Shown piece after piece: positions 19,954 to 28,650 of a stretch of DNA of 64,000 bases. The translations under genes were made by a program, and so were the position numbers. The notes under the pieces are model-generated. The model was not told the origin of the DNA, did not search any database, and saw only the letters and a program-made list of their open reading frames with translations. Position 1 is the first letter of the stretch; each line of letters opens with the position of its first letter. This stretch comes from Corynebacterium meridianum (GTDB lineage: Bacteria; Actinomycetota; Actinomycetes; Mycobacteriales; Mycobacteriaceae), in assembly GCF_016342265.1 (NCBI RefSeq), contig NZ_JAEIOS010000009.1:471264-535263 (forward strand). Reading direction: 5' to 3'.

Positions 19954-20208
19954 ATGAGCGACAATCACATCACAGTTTTCCTGACCGACTGGTGCCCGTA
20001 CTGTAACCGCCTGGTGAAGGCCCTCAACCGCACGGAGACGCCGTTCACCGCCGTCAACGTCGAAGAGGATGCCGAGGCCTCGGCCTGGGTTGAGTCGGTG
20101 AACGACGGCAACCGGATCGTGCCCACCGTGAAGTACTCGGACGGAACGCACGCCACCAATCCCCAGGCTTCCGAGGTGCGCCGCAAGCTGGAGGAGCTGC
20201 AGGGCTGA
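19954..20208 (+). CDS. mrx1: Mycoredoxin (glutaredoxin-like)
   Basis: An 84-residue thioredoxin-fold oxidoreductase that reduces mycothiol-mixed disulfides. The active site is WCPYC (from about residue 12), followed by the mycoredoxin pattern CNRLVKALNR, a TVP cis-proline segment (IVPTVKYSDGTHATNP) and the ATNP motif. ATG at 19954 gives the expected family length; a longer upstream frame overlaps folA and is rejected. It lies 29 bases behind folA and ahead of a strong terminator. Confidence 0.93.
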   Translation: MSDNHITVFLTDWCPYCNRLVKALNRTETPFTAVNVEEDAEASAWVESVNDGNRIVPTVKYSDGTHATNPQASEVRRKLEELQG

Positions 20209-20222
20209 CCCCCGAAAGACCG

Positions 20223-20260
20223 AACGACCCCCGCAAGCCTGGTTTGCGCGGGGGTCGTTT
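20223..20260 (+). terminator. Intrinsic terminator after the mycoredoxin gene
   Basis: Stem arms AACGACCCCCGC and GCGGGGGTCGTT close a loop of about 13 bases and are followed by TTCC. It lies 15 bases after the mycoredoxin stop and ends the cysQ-thyA-folA-mrx1 run. Confidence 0.8.
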
Positions 20261-20526
20261 CCTGTCGGTCCGGCGGCCGCACAGCCCCCTGGTTTTTTCG
20301 TGGATGGCGCCCGTCGGCGGGGCAACGTGGGGCGCCGGAGATCAGGACCCGCTGCCGGGTTGGCGGGAATGGATCGGCCGGGGACCTGTCCCGTGCGATC
20401 CCCCCGGACGCAGCTGAAAAAGCACGCGAATCCGGTCACTCGTCATCCCCCGGGGTTCGGTCCCCGCGACGCGCGATATCCACCGGTTGCTGTCGTGGCC
20501 TGGAGCGGATGTGGCGGCAGAATCCG
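20261..20526. other. Intergenic region, convergent
   Basis: The plus-strand run ends at the terminator and the next gene ends from the other side at 20527. I see no gene or clear structure in between. Confidence 0.5.
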
Positions 20527-20925
20527 CTAGTCATCTCCGCGCCAGAGGTGCAGTCCTCCCCCGGACCGCCGTGGTGCGGAGAGCCGGAGCAGTGCGAGAG
20601 CGAGCCAGGGAACACCGGCGAACAGCACGAGGAGGAACCACCAGCTGAAGGTCACGGCGACCGCTCCGGACAAAATGAGGGCGACGGGGCCCGCGAGACC
20701 TGCAGAGGAACGCAGTTCCGGGATGACCGTCACGCCGGTCGCGGTCATGGCGGTGAGCAGGGCACTGACCCCGAATCCCCAGGTGAATGCATCTACACCG
20801 GCACGGTACGCGAACAGAGCGAGTATCCCCCAGAGCACCGCGAGGATCCAGGTTACGACGACCCACGGGCTGAATGGCGTGTTCTGCTTCTTCCGCCGCT
20901 TCGTGTTCCTGCGTTTCACGGCCAT
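20527..20925 (-). CDS. Small membrane protein of unknown function
   Basis: 132 residues. A strongly basic N-terminus (KRRNTKRRKKQN) precedes about four hydrophobic segments: WVVVTWILAVLWGILALFAY, a GFGVSALLTAM stretch, VALILSGAVAVTFSWWFLL, and the tail VPWLALALL. I do not recognise a family. The positive-inside rule puts the N-terminus in the cytosol. It follows cobF on the same strand after about 100 bp. Confidence 0.7.
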   Translation of the reverse strand: MAVKRRNTKRRKKQNTPFSPWVVVTWILAVLWGILALFAYRAGVDAFTWGFGVSALLTAMTATGVTVIPELRSSAGLAGPVALILSGAVAVTFSWWFLLVLFAGVPWLALALLRLSAPRRSGGGLHLWRGDD

Positions 20926-21028
20926 TGCACCGTCACCTTCTCTCGTTCCCGGGACACGGAACAGCCACCGCCGTCCACCGGAGTCAACCTACCTGTGTTC
21001 GCGGTGTCCGCCAACCGGTATCAGGGGT

Positions 21029-21787
21029 TCACCGAGCGTCGAGCTCGCGGAGAAGGTAGGTGTCCATGATCCAGCCGTGGCTGTCCCGGAGCGTGCACTT
21101 CAACGCGGCCACCTCGTCGCCGATGTCCTCGACGAATCCCGCGCGGAGGATCTGTTCCGGCGTTCCCAGGTATGCACCCCAGTACATGTAGGTGTCGGGT
21201 CCGGCGACCTCGTTCCAGGTCGTCCCTCCGTCGAGCATGACGAAGCAGTTGCGCCTGTCGGCAGCGCTCGTGGCGGGGAGGAGACGCCCCGTGGTCACGT
21301 GGATGGGTTCACCGATGCGGTTCGCGGTTATGGCGTGCGCGGCGGTGAGCGCCTGGAGCGCCGTGATACCGGGTATGACCCGGACCACGCACTCGAGTCC
21401 GGTCTCCTCGCGCATGCGGTCGATGATGCGGAGAGTGGAATCGTAGAGCGACGGATCCCCCCAGACGAGAAACGCAGCTGTGCCGTCCGGGTCGGTTTCA
21501 CCGACAATCGCCTCGGAAAGCAACCTCGCGCGTTCCCCGTGCCACCGGCGAACCTCCGCACGGTAGTCGGAGGGGTTGCGGTCCCGCTCTGGATCGGTCA
21601 CCGCGATTATGGGGATGCCCGGTGAGTGTGCGTCGACCACCGTCCGACGGGCCTGCAGGAGGTCGGCCTTCTGTTCGCCCTTGTCCAGGGCGATGACCAC
21701 GTCCGCGGAGCGGAGCGCATCTATAGCGCCGAGTGTGAGGTGGCCGGGATCCCCTGCCCCGATTCCGATGACCAGAAGTGTCCGCAT
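21029..21787 (-). CDS. cobF: Precorrin-6A synthase (deacetylating) CobF
   Basis: A 252-residue SAM-dependent tetrapyrrole methylase. The N-terminal GIGAGDPGHLTLGAIDAL and the later WGDPSLYDST are the two family SAM motifs, with VIPGITALQAL following. In aerobic cobalamin synthesis CobF methylates C1 and releases acetate from precorrin-5. No other cobalamin gene lies in this window, so it is an orphan here. That may mean a scattered or incomplete pathway, or another role. An AAAGGG lies 12 bases before the ATG. Confidence 0.88.
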   Translation of the reverse strand: MRTLLVIGIGAGDPGHLTLGAIDALRSADVVIALDKGEQKADLLQARRTVVDAHSPGIPIIAVTDPERDRNPSDYRAEVRRWHGERARLLSEAIVGETDPDGTAAFLVWGDPSLYDSTLRIIDRMREETGLECVVRVIPGITALQALTAAHAITANRIGEPIHVTTGRLLPATSAADRRNCFVMLDGGTTWNEVAGPDTYMYWGAYLGTPEQILRAGFVEDIGDEVAALKCTLRDSHGWIMDTYLLRELDAR

Positions 21788-21874
21788 CCTGGATCAGCCC
21801 TTTCCGCTCCGCCCGGTGAAACGTCCCGGAACCCGGTACCTGTGGCCGGGCCCCGGGACACACCGGATGGTCGT

Positions 21875-22144
21875 CTAGTCGTCGCCGTGGATTTCCTCGT
21901 GATCCTTCGCGGAGAGCCCGGAGGTGAAACCGTCGAAGTTCGCGATGAAGGACTGCCCGAGGTAGCGGGTGCACGCCTCGGAGAGGTGCTTCGCATCGTA
22001 GATGTTCAAAAGCAGGATGTTGCTGAGGGTGCCATCCTCCTCGATCCTGTCGAGGGAGAGCACGGGGCCCTTCTCTCCGGTGACGATGTTGGTCACGACC
22101 TCAACACGGTTGACGTCGGTGAACAGAGGCTTCTTCTTCGGCAT
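21875..22144 (-). CDS. Conserved small protein of unknown function
   Basis: 89 residues, beginning MPKKKPLFTDVNRVEVV, with no signal peptide or membrane segment. The middle (ILLLNIYDAKHLSEACTRYL) looks like a compact alpha/beta fold. A clear AAGGAAGG precedes the ATG at 22144, which supports it as a real gene. I do not recognise a family. It reads towards cobF on the same strand, 87 bases ahead of it. Confidence 0.7.
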   Translation of the reverse strand: MPKKKPLFTDVNRVEVVTNIVTGEKGPVLSLDRIEEDGTLSNILLLNIYDAKHLSEACTRYLGQSFIANFDGFTSGLSAKDHEEIHGDD

Positions 22145-22360
22145 GATGTACCTTCCTTTGATTCGGGGTGGGCCCTCACGGAACCCACAGGTATTACTGC
22201 AAGCCTATGTTCTTTTCGCCGCCGTTGAAGTGAGCTCGGGGGTAGTGTCCCGGATCTCACAGGTGGAGCCACCCCCGAGGTCTGTCACTCGCCCGGTTTT
22301 CACCACCAGGCACCGATGGGCTAATCTGACACCGTCCGCCCCTGATGAGGTCGGCGGCCA

Positions 22361-22436
22361 GCCCTAGTAGCTCAGTGGATAGAGCACGGCTCTCCTAAAG
22401 CCGGTGTCGGAGGTTCGATTCCTCTCTGGGGCACCA
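22361..22436 (+). tRNA. tRNA-Arg (anticodon CCU)
   Basis: A full cloverleaf can be drawn. The acceptor stem GCCCTAG pairs with CTGGGGC (one G-U pair). The D arm is AGCTCAGTGGATAGAGC. The anticodon stem CGGCT/AGCCG holds the loop CTCCTAA, giving anticodon CCU for AGG codons. The T arm has GGTTCGATTCC and the 3' CCA is encoded. AGG is a rare codon in such a high-GC genome. Confidence 0.97.
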
Positions 22437-23390
22437 GAGTGTTTCCTCCGCTCACCCGCGGTCTCCCCTCTTCCGTCGGAAAACCGCTGAACGCTTTCTT
22501 TTTCGACGAATGCCGGAGACACACGATGGGGGGCTTCCGGAGGTGGACCCGGGGCCGATTTCTCCGGAGTCAAGGATGATTGTCCACGATTCAACTGCCA
22601 CATCAGCCGGCACACCACGCGATTCAGAGTGTGTGCAGGATGCTCGACCATCAACCCAAGGGTGACCGCTTGCTTCTCCCTGTGTCTGATTCATCGTGTT
22701 GGTGCGTCAGCCACTGCCATGGAGAGGAGTGCGCTCCTGATTCCCCGTCGGTCGGGATCCGGTGGGATCTCCGATCACGCCGGGGCGGGGTGGGTCGCTT
22801 CCCCGACATACCCAGGCGGCATGCTGTGGCTCCTGTTCCGCCGCGGTGAGATGTCCGGTGCAATCGACGCGCCACTCAAAAGAGATCCGGGGGATCGCCA
22901 CGGCTGCGGACGCTTCTCCGGCCGCTGCGCGGTATCGGTGTGGACGATGAAACCGCACCGCCCCTACAAGCGGGGCACCCCTCCGACCGGACGCAGTGAC
23001 GGTCCGGTTGATGGAGGGGATCATCCGTTGATCGGGCTACGAGCCCCTGTATGAGTCGGAGCATTCGGTTTCTGCGCCGATAGCCCGGTTGCCCGATCCA
23101 CTCTTCACCTGTGGGACGCGGGCACGGTTCCGATACCCGCCGCCTGTCCCCTTCCTGATGCCTTCGAACTGCTCAATCACGTCACATGGGTCGTGCTAAC
23201 CTCCACTATGAACAGCTCCTCCGGTCACCGTCCCGAAGTCCGGGGCGACCGGTGATCCGATGCCAGAACAGAGCCACGCACCACAGAGTGTCCTCCTCCC
23301 CCGACGTTCCCCGGTTGCGGCGTCCTGCGGATCCGCGAGGGCGCATCTTTCGCCACGATCCAGTCCCTTCATACGACGAAAAAGAAGCCC
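22437..23390. other. Gene-poor region downstream of tRNA-Arg
   Basis: Almost 1 kb without a supported gene. Open frames on both strands lack homology I can recognise and good ribosome sites. I found no integrase fragment and no second copy of the tRNA 3' end. Near its right end a 44-codon frame (ATG at 23260) stops in an ATGA overlap with the next gene's start; it could be a leader peptide or chance. Confidence 0.5.
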
Positions 23391-24683
23391 ATGACTGCTC
23401 CCCACCTGAGTTTCAGATATCCGGCACTGCCCAGTCTCATCACCGCGGGAATTGCCGTCGTCGCAGCTGTGGTGGCGCAGATTGCCTCACACCGCCCTGC
23501 GTTCCATCACAGTCTTTTGCTCAACGTCACCGATGGAGAGCCACTCGCACAGTTGATCCGGGCGGAGGACCCGGCGTTCAGGTTCACGTCCGGTGCCGAT
23601 CACTACGACGGGGTCTATCTGTGGGCGATGGCGCGGGACCCGTTCGCCTCCGGGGAGGCCCACGAGCTGATAGATCTCGCCGCCTACCGCTACGGCCACC
23701 CGTTCTACTCGTGGATGGCTTCTCTCCTCGCGTTCGGACAACCGCACCTCCTGTCGACGACGTTCTGGATCCTCGGTCTCATCTCCATCGGAGCGTCCAC
23801 GTACCTGGTCTCCCGGTTGGCTGTGTCCCACGGATGCTCACCCTGGTGGGGACTGTTGGTCGCGGCCAGTCCCGGACTGTTGTTCAGCGCCACCACAAAT
23901 CTGACGGAACCTTTCCAACTCGCACTGGTCACAGGACTATTGTTGGCCTGGCGCGCCCGTATTCATCCCGTATGGATAGCGGTGCTGAGCGTGGTGATCT
24001 GCCTGTCGAAGGAACAGCTTGTCCTGATTCCCGGTGCACTCGGCCTTCATCTACTCATACACATGGTCCGGGACCGGCGTCTGTACTGGCGGCGGGCGCT
24101 GGCACTGGCCGCCGGACCGATCGCCCTGGCGGTGTGGCTGCCATTCATTCGCAGTCGCTTCACCACCGATCAGCTCACCTACGATGACGGCAACATCGGT
24201 ATGCCGGTCGTCGGATGGCTGAGAATATTCGATCTCGCCGGCGCCATGCGCGTGAGCGGTGACATGAACTCGTCTCAGATCGGGTCCACCGCCGTATCGG
24301 CCCTCATCGCGTTGGCGGTACTCATGCTCTCAGCTGCCGTCATCGGTCTGCTCAGACGCGACGAGCTCGGCCTGATCGTCGCTGTCCAGGCGGTGCTCAT
24401 CTCGTGTCTGGACTGGCGGACACTGTTCTTCCCGCATGAGATGTACCGTATCCCCGCGGTGCCTGCTCTGCTCGCGGCTCTGCTCGTCGTCATTCATCTC
24501 ACCCATCACAGGATCGCGTCCGCCCGCACGGACGGGCAACAACCCACCGACACCAAAACCGAATCCCCCGGCGGTACCCGGAATGGGGTCATCAGCTCCG
24601 ACACAACCCCGAATCCGGAGGCGGAACAGATAGTGACGTCCACCGACTCCGTGCGGGTGAACCGGTCCGACCCCTCCCACTGA
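23391..24683 (+). CDS. Polytopic membrane protein, GT-C glycosyltransferase-like
   Basis: 430 residues with about 9-10 hydrophobic segments. After the first helix (ITAGIAVVAAVVAQIAS) comes an exported loop with ADHYDGVYLWAMARDPF and AYRYGHPFYSWMASL. These acidic and aromatic loop motifs are typical of GT-C type lipid-linked mannosyltransferases, where an aspartate in the first loop is catalytic. Later loops include TTNLTEPFQ and a C-terminal soluble, disordered tail of about 60 residues. The substrate is unknown; polyprenyl-phosphate sugar donors of the corynebacterial envelope are plausible. ATG at 23391 has only a weak AAAGAAG, and it overlaps the stop of a 44-codon frame. Confidence 0.65.
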   Translation: MTAPHLSFRYPALPSLITAGIAVVAAVVAQIASHRPAFHHSLLLNVTDGEPLAQLIRAEDPAFRFTSGADHYDGVYLWAMARDPFASGEAHELIDLAAYRYGHPFYSWMASLLAFGQPHLLSTTFWILGLISIGASTYLVSRLAVSHGCSPWWGLLVAASPGLLFSATTNLTEPFQLALVTGLLLAWRARIHPVWIAVLSVVICLSKEQLVLIPGALGLHLLIHMVRDRRLYWRRALALAAGPIALAVWLPFIRSRFTTDQLTYDDGNIGMPVVGWLRIFDLAGAMRVSGDMNSSQIGSTAVSALIALAVLMLSAAVIGLLRRDELGLIVAVQAVLISCLDWRTLFFPHEMYRIPAVPALLAALLVVIHLTHHRIASARTDGQQPTDTKTESPGGTRNGVISSDTTPNPEAEQIVTSTDSVRVNRSDPSH

Positions 24684-25207
24684 GTCACTGGTGGGACGTC
24701 GACCTGCCGTGGGTATTCCCGGTGGAACTCCCGCCGGCCGGGTCGGACCTTTCGCACCACCCCGACTTGTACCCGGGGGCCCGGCCGTCGACCGGCGCAG
24801 AGGCACGAACACCGTCATCCTCTCCCCGAGGATCGCCGGAAGCGACTCACTTGCACCGGTTCCGTGGGGCCGAGGATCCGAACAGCGAACGAAGGCTCCA
24901 CGCCAGTTCAGCGGGCGCACGACGGACGGGGGCACACGGAATCTGGACATCATACGGCCTTAAAAACCACGGCATTCGCCCTTTCCGGCCCGAGTCCGAC
25001 ACCGGCACGGGGTGTCTACGCCTCCCCCGTTGCGGTAGCGATCCACCGCCGATCGGATCCCCGGGCCTTCGACGATGACCGGATCGGTGGCACCTCCCGC
25101 ACCCCGGTAGGTAACGGGCGACACCGTCGCCCCCTCAAGTTGCTACTGTGGTGCATGTGACCCGTGTGAATCGCAGGTCGTCCCGATCCTCATCCAGGAA
25201 GTACAGC
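24684..25207. other. Intergenic region before the DUF1906 gene
   Basis: No supported gene. A promoter box TACTGT lies at 25144-25149. A GTG exactly seven bases later (25157) is in frame with the next gene and could be a leaderless start. Confidence 0.45.
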
Positions 25208-26077
25208 ATGACGTCGCGTCAACCCACCATCCACCGCCGTACCCTGCTCAAGGTGGCCGCGCTCGCCGCGGCCGGCGGCACCATCGCATCTTCGACCGGA
25301 ACGCTCCCCCGGGCGTACGCCGCACGACCCGTGCTGGGAACGGTCCTCGACTACGCCGCGGGCGTCCCCGATGCCCGCGCGATCGCCGCTGCGGGCCATC
25401 TGGGTGCCGTGAGGTACGTCTCCCGTCGACGCCCGGGGACCGAGAGCTGGATGTTGGGGAAACCTGTCACCGCGGCGGAGACGTTCGCTTTCAGGTCAGC
25501 GGGGCTCGCCACCGCGAGCGTGTACCAGTTCGGTCGCGCCGACACCGCCGACTGGCTCCGGGGCGCGGCCGGCGCGGCCGTCCACGCCCCTCAGGCGATC
25601 GCTCTCCACGCTGCGGCGGGCGGGCCCGCGGGCAGACCGGTCTACGTCGCCATCGACGACAATCCGAGCTGGGGGCAGTACGCCGGCCAGATCCGGCCCT
25701 ACCTCGGGGCTTTCAGGGCTTCACTCGAGGCCGCCGGACTGCGGCTGGGTGTCTACGGCAACTACAACGTCATAACGTGGGCCCTGGCCGATGGGCTCGG
25801 CGAGTTCTTCTGGCAGCATGACTGGGGTTCCGGTGGCCGCCTGCATCCGCGGGCGGATCTCCACCAGCCGGCGAAGCGTACGGCCTGGATCTCCGGTGTC
25901 GAGGTCGATGTCAACGACGTCTACTCTCGGGACTGGGGCCAGTGGACGGCGACGCTGCCGGACGCTGTGTCCCCAGGCCCGGTGGAGATCCCCGCTCCCC
26001 TGCCTCCCGCACCCGACGGGGACCCGGTCAAGGCACTCGGTCAACTGCTGACGCAGCTGAATGGCCTGTCCGGATAA
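25208..26077 (+). CDS. Tat-exported DUF1906 (Rv2525c-like) glycoside-hydrolase-fold protein
   Basis: 289 residues from ATG 25208, which has AGGAAG upstream. The N-terminus has a twin-arginine signal (HRRTLLKVAALAAAG) ending near ARAYA/ARP, so the protein is folded before export. The mature part is a TIM-barrel-like DUF1906 domain: VLDYAAGVPDARAIAAAGH, GAVRYVSRRRPG, PVYVAIDDNPSW and GVYGNYNVI, with acidic residues at strand ends as in GH25-like enzymes. In mycobacteria the related Rv2525c is a Tat substrate linked to the cell wall. A leaderless GTG at 25157 would add 17 residues before the same signal. Confidence 0.85.
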   Translation: MTSRQPTIHRRTLLKVAALAAAGGTIASSTGTLPRAYAARPVLGTVLDYAAGVPDARAIAAAGHLGAVRYVSRRRPGTESWMLGKPVTAAETFAFRSAGLATASVYQFGRADTADWLRGAAGAAVHAPQAIALHAAAGGPAGRPVYVAIDDNPSWGQYAGQIRPYLGAFRASLEAAGLRLGVYGNYNVITWALADGLGEFFWQHDWGSGGRLHPRADLHQPAKRTAWISGVEVDVNDVYSRDWGQWTATLPDAVSPGPVEIPAPLPPAPDGDPVKALGQLLTQLNGLSG

Positions 26078-26091
26078 ACTCCGGACCTCGG

Positions 26092-27495
26092 TCAGTCTTC
26101 ATCCGAGTCGATGGTGATCTCGTCATCGGAGACGGTGCTGCTCTTGGGCCGCGGCTTGGGCCGGCCGGCACCCGATTCCGTAGAATCAGCGCTTTTCCCG
26201 CTCCGGTACTCGACTGCCTCGGCCTCTATGTCATTTTCCACCCGGCGTCGCTCCTCCTCGTCACCGGGGTACTCCGGCGCGGGAACATGAGAGTGCACGT
26301 TCGCGGCCAACATCGGGAAGAGGAGCACCGTCGCGGCCCCGGTGGCCACCATCACCGAGGCACGCCCCTCACCGAGGAGTCCCCGGTCCACTGCGATCTC
26401 GGTGACGGCCACGATGATCGGCAGACCCGTCGCGGAGTACAGCGAGAGCTCCATCTGGTCCCGGAAACCCCGGATCCCCGAGCCGGTGTCCGTGAAGCGT
26501 TCCACCAGCAGGATCGGCAGCCCACGCGCGATGTAGATGACGATGATCCCCACGACCACGGCCCAGGGTGAGTGCAGGACCTCGCGGACGTTGATCGCCA
26601 TGCCGGACGTGATGAAGAACACCGGGATGAGCAGACCGTAGCCCATGACGTCGAGACGCGCCTCGACCGTCTTCCGGGCACGCACGGGAACCAGTCCCCG
26701 GAGGATGATGCCCGCCGCGAATGCCCCGAGAACCACGTCGAGTTCGAACACCGCAGCCATGGCCATGAGCGTGGTGAGAAGGACGATGACCATCCTCATG
26801 ACGGTCTGGCTCGTGTGACTCGCACCGTCGCGCACCGCATGCCCGACCCAGGGCACGAGACGGGAGACGGTACGCGGGAGAAACGCAACCATCATCGCGC
26901 CGCCCATGAAGAGGGCGAGAATGATCAGCGTGAGCCACGTCGTGCGCGTCGACAGCAGCAGCGCCATGGCGAACACGGGGCCCAGCTCGCCGACGGCGCC
27001 GTGGACGAGGACTCCCCGACCGACCGGGGAATCCGCGCGTCCGGAGTTCTTGATGACCGGCAGTAGCGTGCCCATGGCGGTGGATGACACGGCGATGGCG
27101 AGCACGATGCTCCGGAGCAGGTCATCGGTGCCGAGCAGCAGCAGTGCCGCCCCGACGGCGAGCCCCAGGCTGAGCAACCAGGTTCCGGTGGCCCGGCGTC
27201 CCTGTCTCCCCCGCATGACATCGGGATCGATCTCCCAGCCAGCGAGGAGGAACAGCATTCCGAGGCCGAGTTCCCGGAGCAGGGCGTTCGACCCGTCCAG
27301 ATGCGCCAGGTCGAGAACCTCCGGGCCGATGAGCACCCCGAGCAGGAGCATGAAGACCACGCCCGGAACCCGTTTTCCGGTGAGGAAGGACAGGAGCGGG
27401 GAGGCGAGGGCGGCGATCGCGATCCACATCATCGAGACGATGACTCCGGGCGCCACCGCGGCACCCGACGCGAGCAGAGTTATCGAGTTCAACAT
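26092..27495 (-). CDS. Monovalent cation:proton antiporter, CPA2 family
   Basis: 467 residues with about 12 membrane helices and a charged cytosolic C-terminal tail of about 80 residues. The family signature is LGMLFLLAGWEIDPDVM in the core helices, followed by the unwound helix region SSTAMGTLLPVIK and later VLGAFAAGIILRG and VFFITSGMAIN. It should exchange Na+ or K+ for H+. No TrkA-N or KTN domain is attached. The gene is convergent with the DUF1906 gene, the two stops lying about 15 bases apart. Confidence 0.88.
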   Translation of the reverse strand: MLNSITLLASGAAVAPGVIVSMMWIAIAALASPLLSFLTGKRVPGVVFMLLLGVLIGPEVLDLAHLDGSNALLRELGLGMLFLLAGWEIDPDVMRGRQGRRATGTWLLSLGLAVGAALLLLGTDDLLRSIVLAIAVSSTAMGTLLPVIKNSGRADSPVGRGVLVHGAVGELGPVFAMALLLSTRTTWLTLIILALFMGGAMMVAFLPRTVSRLVPWVGHAVRDGASHTSQTVMRMVIVLLTTLMAMAAVFELDVVLGAFAAGIILRGLVPVRARKTVEARLDVMGYGLLIPVFFITSGMAINVREVLHSPWAVVVGIIVIYIARGLPILLVERFTDTGSGIRGFRDQMELSLYSATGLPIIVAVTEIAVDRGLLGEGRASVMVATGAATVLLFPMLAANVHSHVPAPEYPGDEEERRRVENDIEAEAVEYRSGKSADSTESGAGRPKPRPKSSTVSDDEITIDSDED

Positions 27496-27605
27496 CGACC
27501 TTCATTTCATGGAGAGGAGCTTCGGGTGGGCGGTACCGAACCCCGGACGATTGCCCATGATAGGCCGGTGGAGCAGAACCACTACCGTAAACCCCGGCGG
27601 GCGGT

Positions 27606-28502
27606 TTATTCCCCGGCTTCCAGCCGTTGCACAGGAGGCTGAGGGGCGGGCCCGCCTGTGTGGTCACTGACAAGCCCGTACAGTTGGGTCTCCACCAGTG
27701 CGGTGAGATCCTCCGCTGAACCCGTGACGGCGGCGGCGGCAACGAAGTCCTCCCCGAAGGTCACCGAGGAATGGAGTGAGTAGTCGTTGGACCAGCCCCA
27801 CTTGGTCCCCACCGCTCCGGGGAGCACCGCCGTGCCGAAGTCCTGCGGGTACCCGTCGGCGGCGAACTGATCGGACTGGATCATCGCGGTCAGGATCGGC
27901 GACATGCGGTCGGTCTCCAGTTTCTGCTGGATGAACGACACGGCGTCATAGGTGGAGGTGACGCTGTACCCCCACCGTTCGTCTGACCTCGTCGACAACA
28001 GCCCGTAGTTCCGGGCTGTGACGTCGATCGCCCGCGGGTACCGGTCCCAGAGCTCGTCGGCGAGATCGTCATCGGAGGAGCGGATCATCTCCACCGCCAC
28101 GAGTTTGTCATCGGGCAACCCGTACCGGAGCACGTAGTCGGCGATGTAGAGCTTGATCAGGCTGAGTGCGGGACGGGCGTATCTCTCGGTGGCGGTACCG
28201 GTGTGCCAGCCATCCGAGAGCCGCGTGAACGACACCTGGGAACCGGTCGCGTTGGCGGTGAAGTCACCGAGGTCCTCACTGGAGAGACTGACGTTCGACG
28301 CCCGGGTGCCCGTCGGCGATTCACCGGGACCACGGAAGGTCGGACCGACACCAGAGCCCCCCTCTCCTCCGGAGACCGGGAGGAATGGGAGCGATAGAAG
28401 GCAGCATACCGCGACGATCACTGGAGTTGTACGACCAATGCGCCGCCAGCGGTCACTTCGTCCGTCCGGACCGTCCGCGGACCCGACGGAATGCTTAGCC
28501 AT
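27606..28502 (-). CDS. Secreted serine beta-lactamase-fold protein (penicillin-recognising like)
   Basis: 298 residues from ATG 28502. That ATG is chosen because TATCAT stands seven bases upstream, the leaderless pattern common in this window; ATG 28511 is an alternative. An N-terminal membrane anchor or signal (TTPVIVAVCCLLSLPFLPV) is followed by a low-complexity linker. The SxxK motif is SLIK within ALSLIKLYIADYVL. A serine-acid motif SSDDDLADELW replaces SDN, and TKWGWSND sits where KTG is expected. The fold is class A beta-lactamase-like. The unusual second and third boxes argue for a peptidoglycan-related or non-catalytic role rather than antibiotic hydrolysis. Confidence 0.7.
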   Translation of the reverse strand: MAKHSVGSADGPDGRSDRWRRIGRTTPVIVAVCCLLSLPFLPVSGGEGGSGVGPTFRGPGESPTGTRASNVSLSSEDLGDFTANATGSQVSFTRLSDGWHTGTATERYARPALSLIKLYIADYVLRYGLPDDKLVAVEMIRSSDDDLADELWDRYPRAIDVTARNYGLLSTRSDERWGYSVTSTYDAVSFIQQKLETDRMSPILTAMIQSDQFAADGYPQDFGTAVLPGAVGTKWGWSNDYSLHSSVTFGEDFVAAAAVTGSAEDLTALVETQLYGLVSDHTGGPAPQPPVQRLEAGE

Positions 28503-28650
28503 GTCGGACATGATACCGGCGACCCCGTCCACCCCCCCAATTCTCTCGGGTTCTGGTGGACGGGGCCGCCGTCTTGTTCTTCTGTTGTGATGTGATGTGT
28601 CCATCCGCCGTCACGGGTGAACCCGATCAGCGTGCGAAGTGGATACGGTA

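Noticed and set aside
22707..23024. A 105-codon minus-strand frame behind the tRNA
   Set aside because: No ribosome site, no motif, arginine/glycine-rich translation typical of chance frames.
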